From Oscarella lobularis (Eukaryota; Porifera; Homoscleromorpha; Homosclerophorida; Oscarellidae): DNA of 64,000 nt. Below are positions 63,868 to 64,000 of this stretch, piece after piece. Position numbers and translations under genes: made by a program. The DNA lies in the NCBI RefSeq assembly GCF_947507565.1, contig NC_089175.1, positions 310,001-374,000 of the forward strand, read 5' to 3'. Numbering within the stretch: position 1 is the first letter of the stretch; each line of letters opens with the position of its first letter. A model generated the notes under the pieces. That model saw nothing but the letters and a program-made list of their open reading frames with translations. It did no database searches and was not told the DNA's origin.

Positions 63868-64000
63868 TTATTGGCAGTTACCCCAGTCGCTGTAGCTTTG
63901 ATCTTTTTTCACGCTAGTTGCGCACCATTCTCTATCATGACCTTCGCTCGTGCAGTCGTCGTACTGAGTACCCTTGTACTTGAAAGGAAAAACGCACACG
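63868..64000 (-). CDS. Fibronectin type II domain protein, 3' end (cut by window)
   Basis: The minus strand from the window edge reads CVFPFKYKGTQYDDCTSEGH, then DREWCATSVKKDQSYSDWGN and CQ before TAA at 63868-63870. All four FN2 cysteines and the aromatic core (VFPF, W in WCAT, W in DWGNC) are present. The domain ends the protein. FN2 modules bind collagen and glycans in secreted or surface proteins; the rest lies beyond 64000. Confidence 0.88.
   Translation of the reverse strand, partial: VCVFPFKYKGTQYDDCTSEGHDREWCATSVKKDQSYSDWGNCQ

Overview
This is a eukaryotic nuclear window, very probably from an early-branching animal. I read about 28 protein genes on both strands, nearly all with short introns (about 45-200 bp). 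Animal-specific families are present: a Tec-type tyrosine kinase, IRAK-type kinases with CARD domains, an LMO7/LIMCH1-type scaffold, thymosin beta, INPP4 and stathmin-domain proteins. A compact genome with ancestral intron positions and a large innate-immune CARD/kinase complement fits a sponge, perhaps a homoscleromorph such as Oscarella or Corticium. The species guess is inference.

Layout. 1-7.3 kb holds two tandem minus-strand genes, each coding a Roc/COR-like region, a CARD and an IRAK-type kinase. 7.3-9.2 kb is a gene-poor island with palindromes, a duplicated 210-bp repeat carrying CRE motifs, and a relic of the same kinase family. 9.2-11.2 kb: nucleoside diphosphate kinase and FBXO8. 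11.5-28.2 kb: three PDZ scaffolds (FRMPD-like, a PDZ-WW-WW-coiled-coil protein, LMO7-like), interleaved with CEP44, a divergent ZDHHC acyltransferase, MCTS1 and RPL21. 28.6-36 kb: a 40-residue thymosin beta, a small orphan, ETFDH and two FAM181-like genes. 36-50.6 kb: INPP4, a stathmin-domain protein, a one-pass membrane protein, ABCE1, a nuclease-kinase protein of Crinkler type with an Ig-like domain, TIMM8 and HUS1. 50.7-59.7 kb: OSBPL1/2, arfaptin and the Tec kinase. 59.7-64 kb is a looser, repeat-rich end with a tRNA-related SINE candidate, a CARD-only gene, a small secreted protein, a 20-bp minisatellite, a cysteine-rich exon and an edge-truncated fibronectin type II gene.

Genes sit very close together. 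Several head-to-head pairs have start codons 38-115 bp apart and must share promoters. Phosphoinositide and membrane traffic (INPP4, OSBPL, arfaptin, Tec PH domain), translation and ribosome recycling (RPL21, MCTS1, ABCE1) and innate-immune signalling (CARD/IRAK-like, CARD-only) recur, but I see no operon-like logic beyond compaction.

Strongest leads: (1) the Roc/COR-CARD-IRAK-kinase tandem array with unequal intron loss; (2) the spliced coiled-coil/Ig/PD-(D/E)XK/kinase gene; (3) a ZDHHC enzyme that lost half its zinc ligands but keeps its catalytic residues; (4) frequent GC-AG introns; (5) four WW domains in two neighbouring genes, all split by an intron at the same codon. All exon borders are my hand reading of splice signals, reading frame and recalled homologues; no alignment was run.
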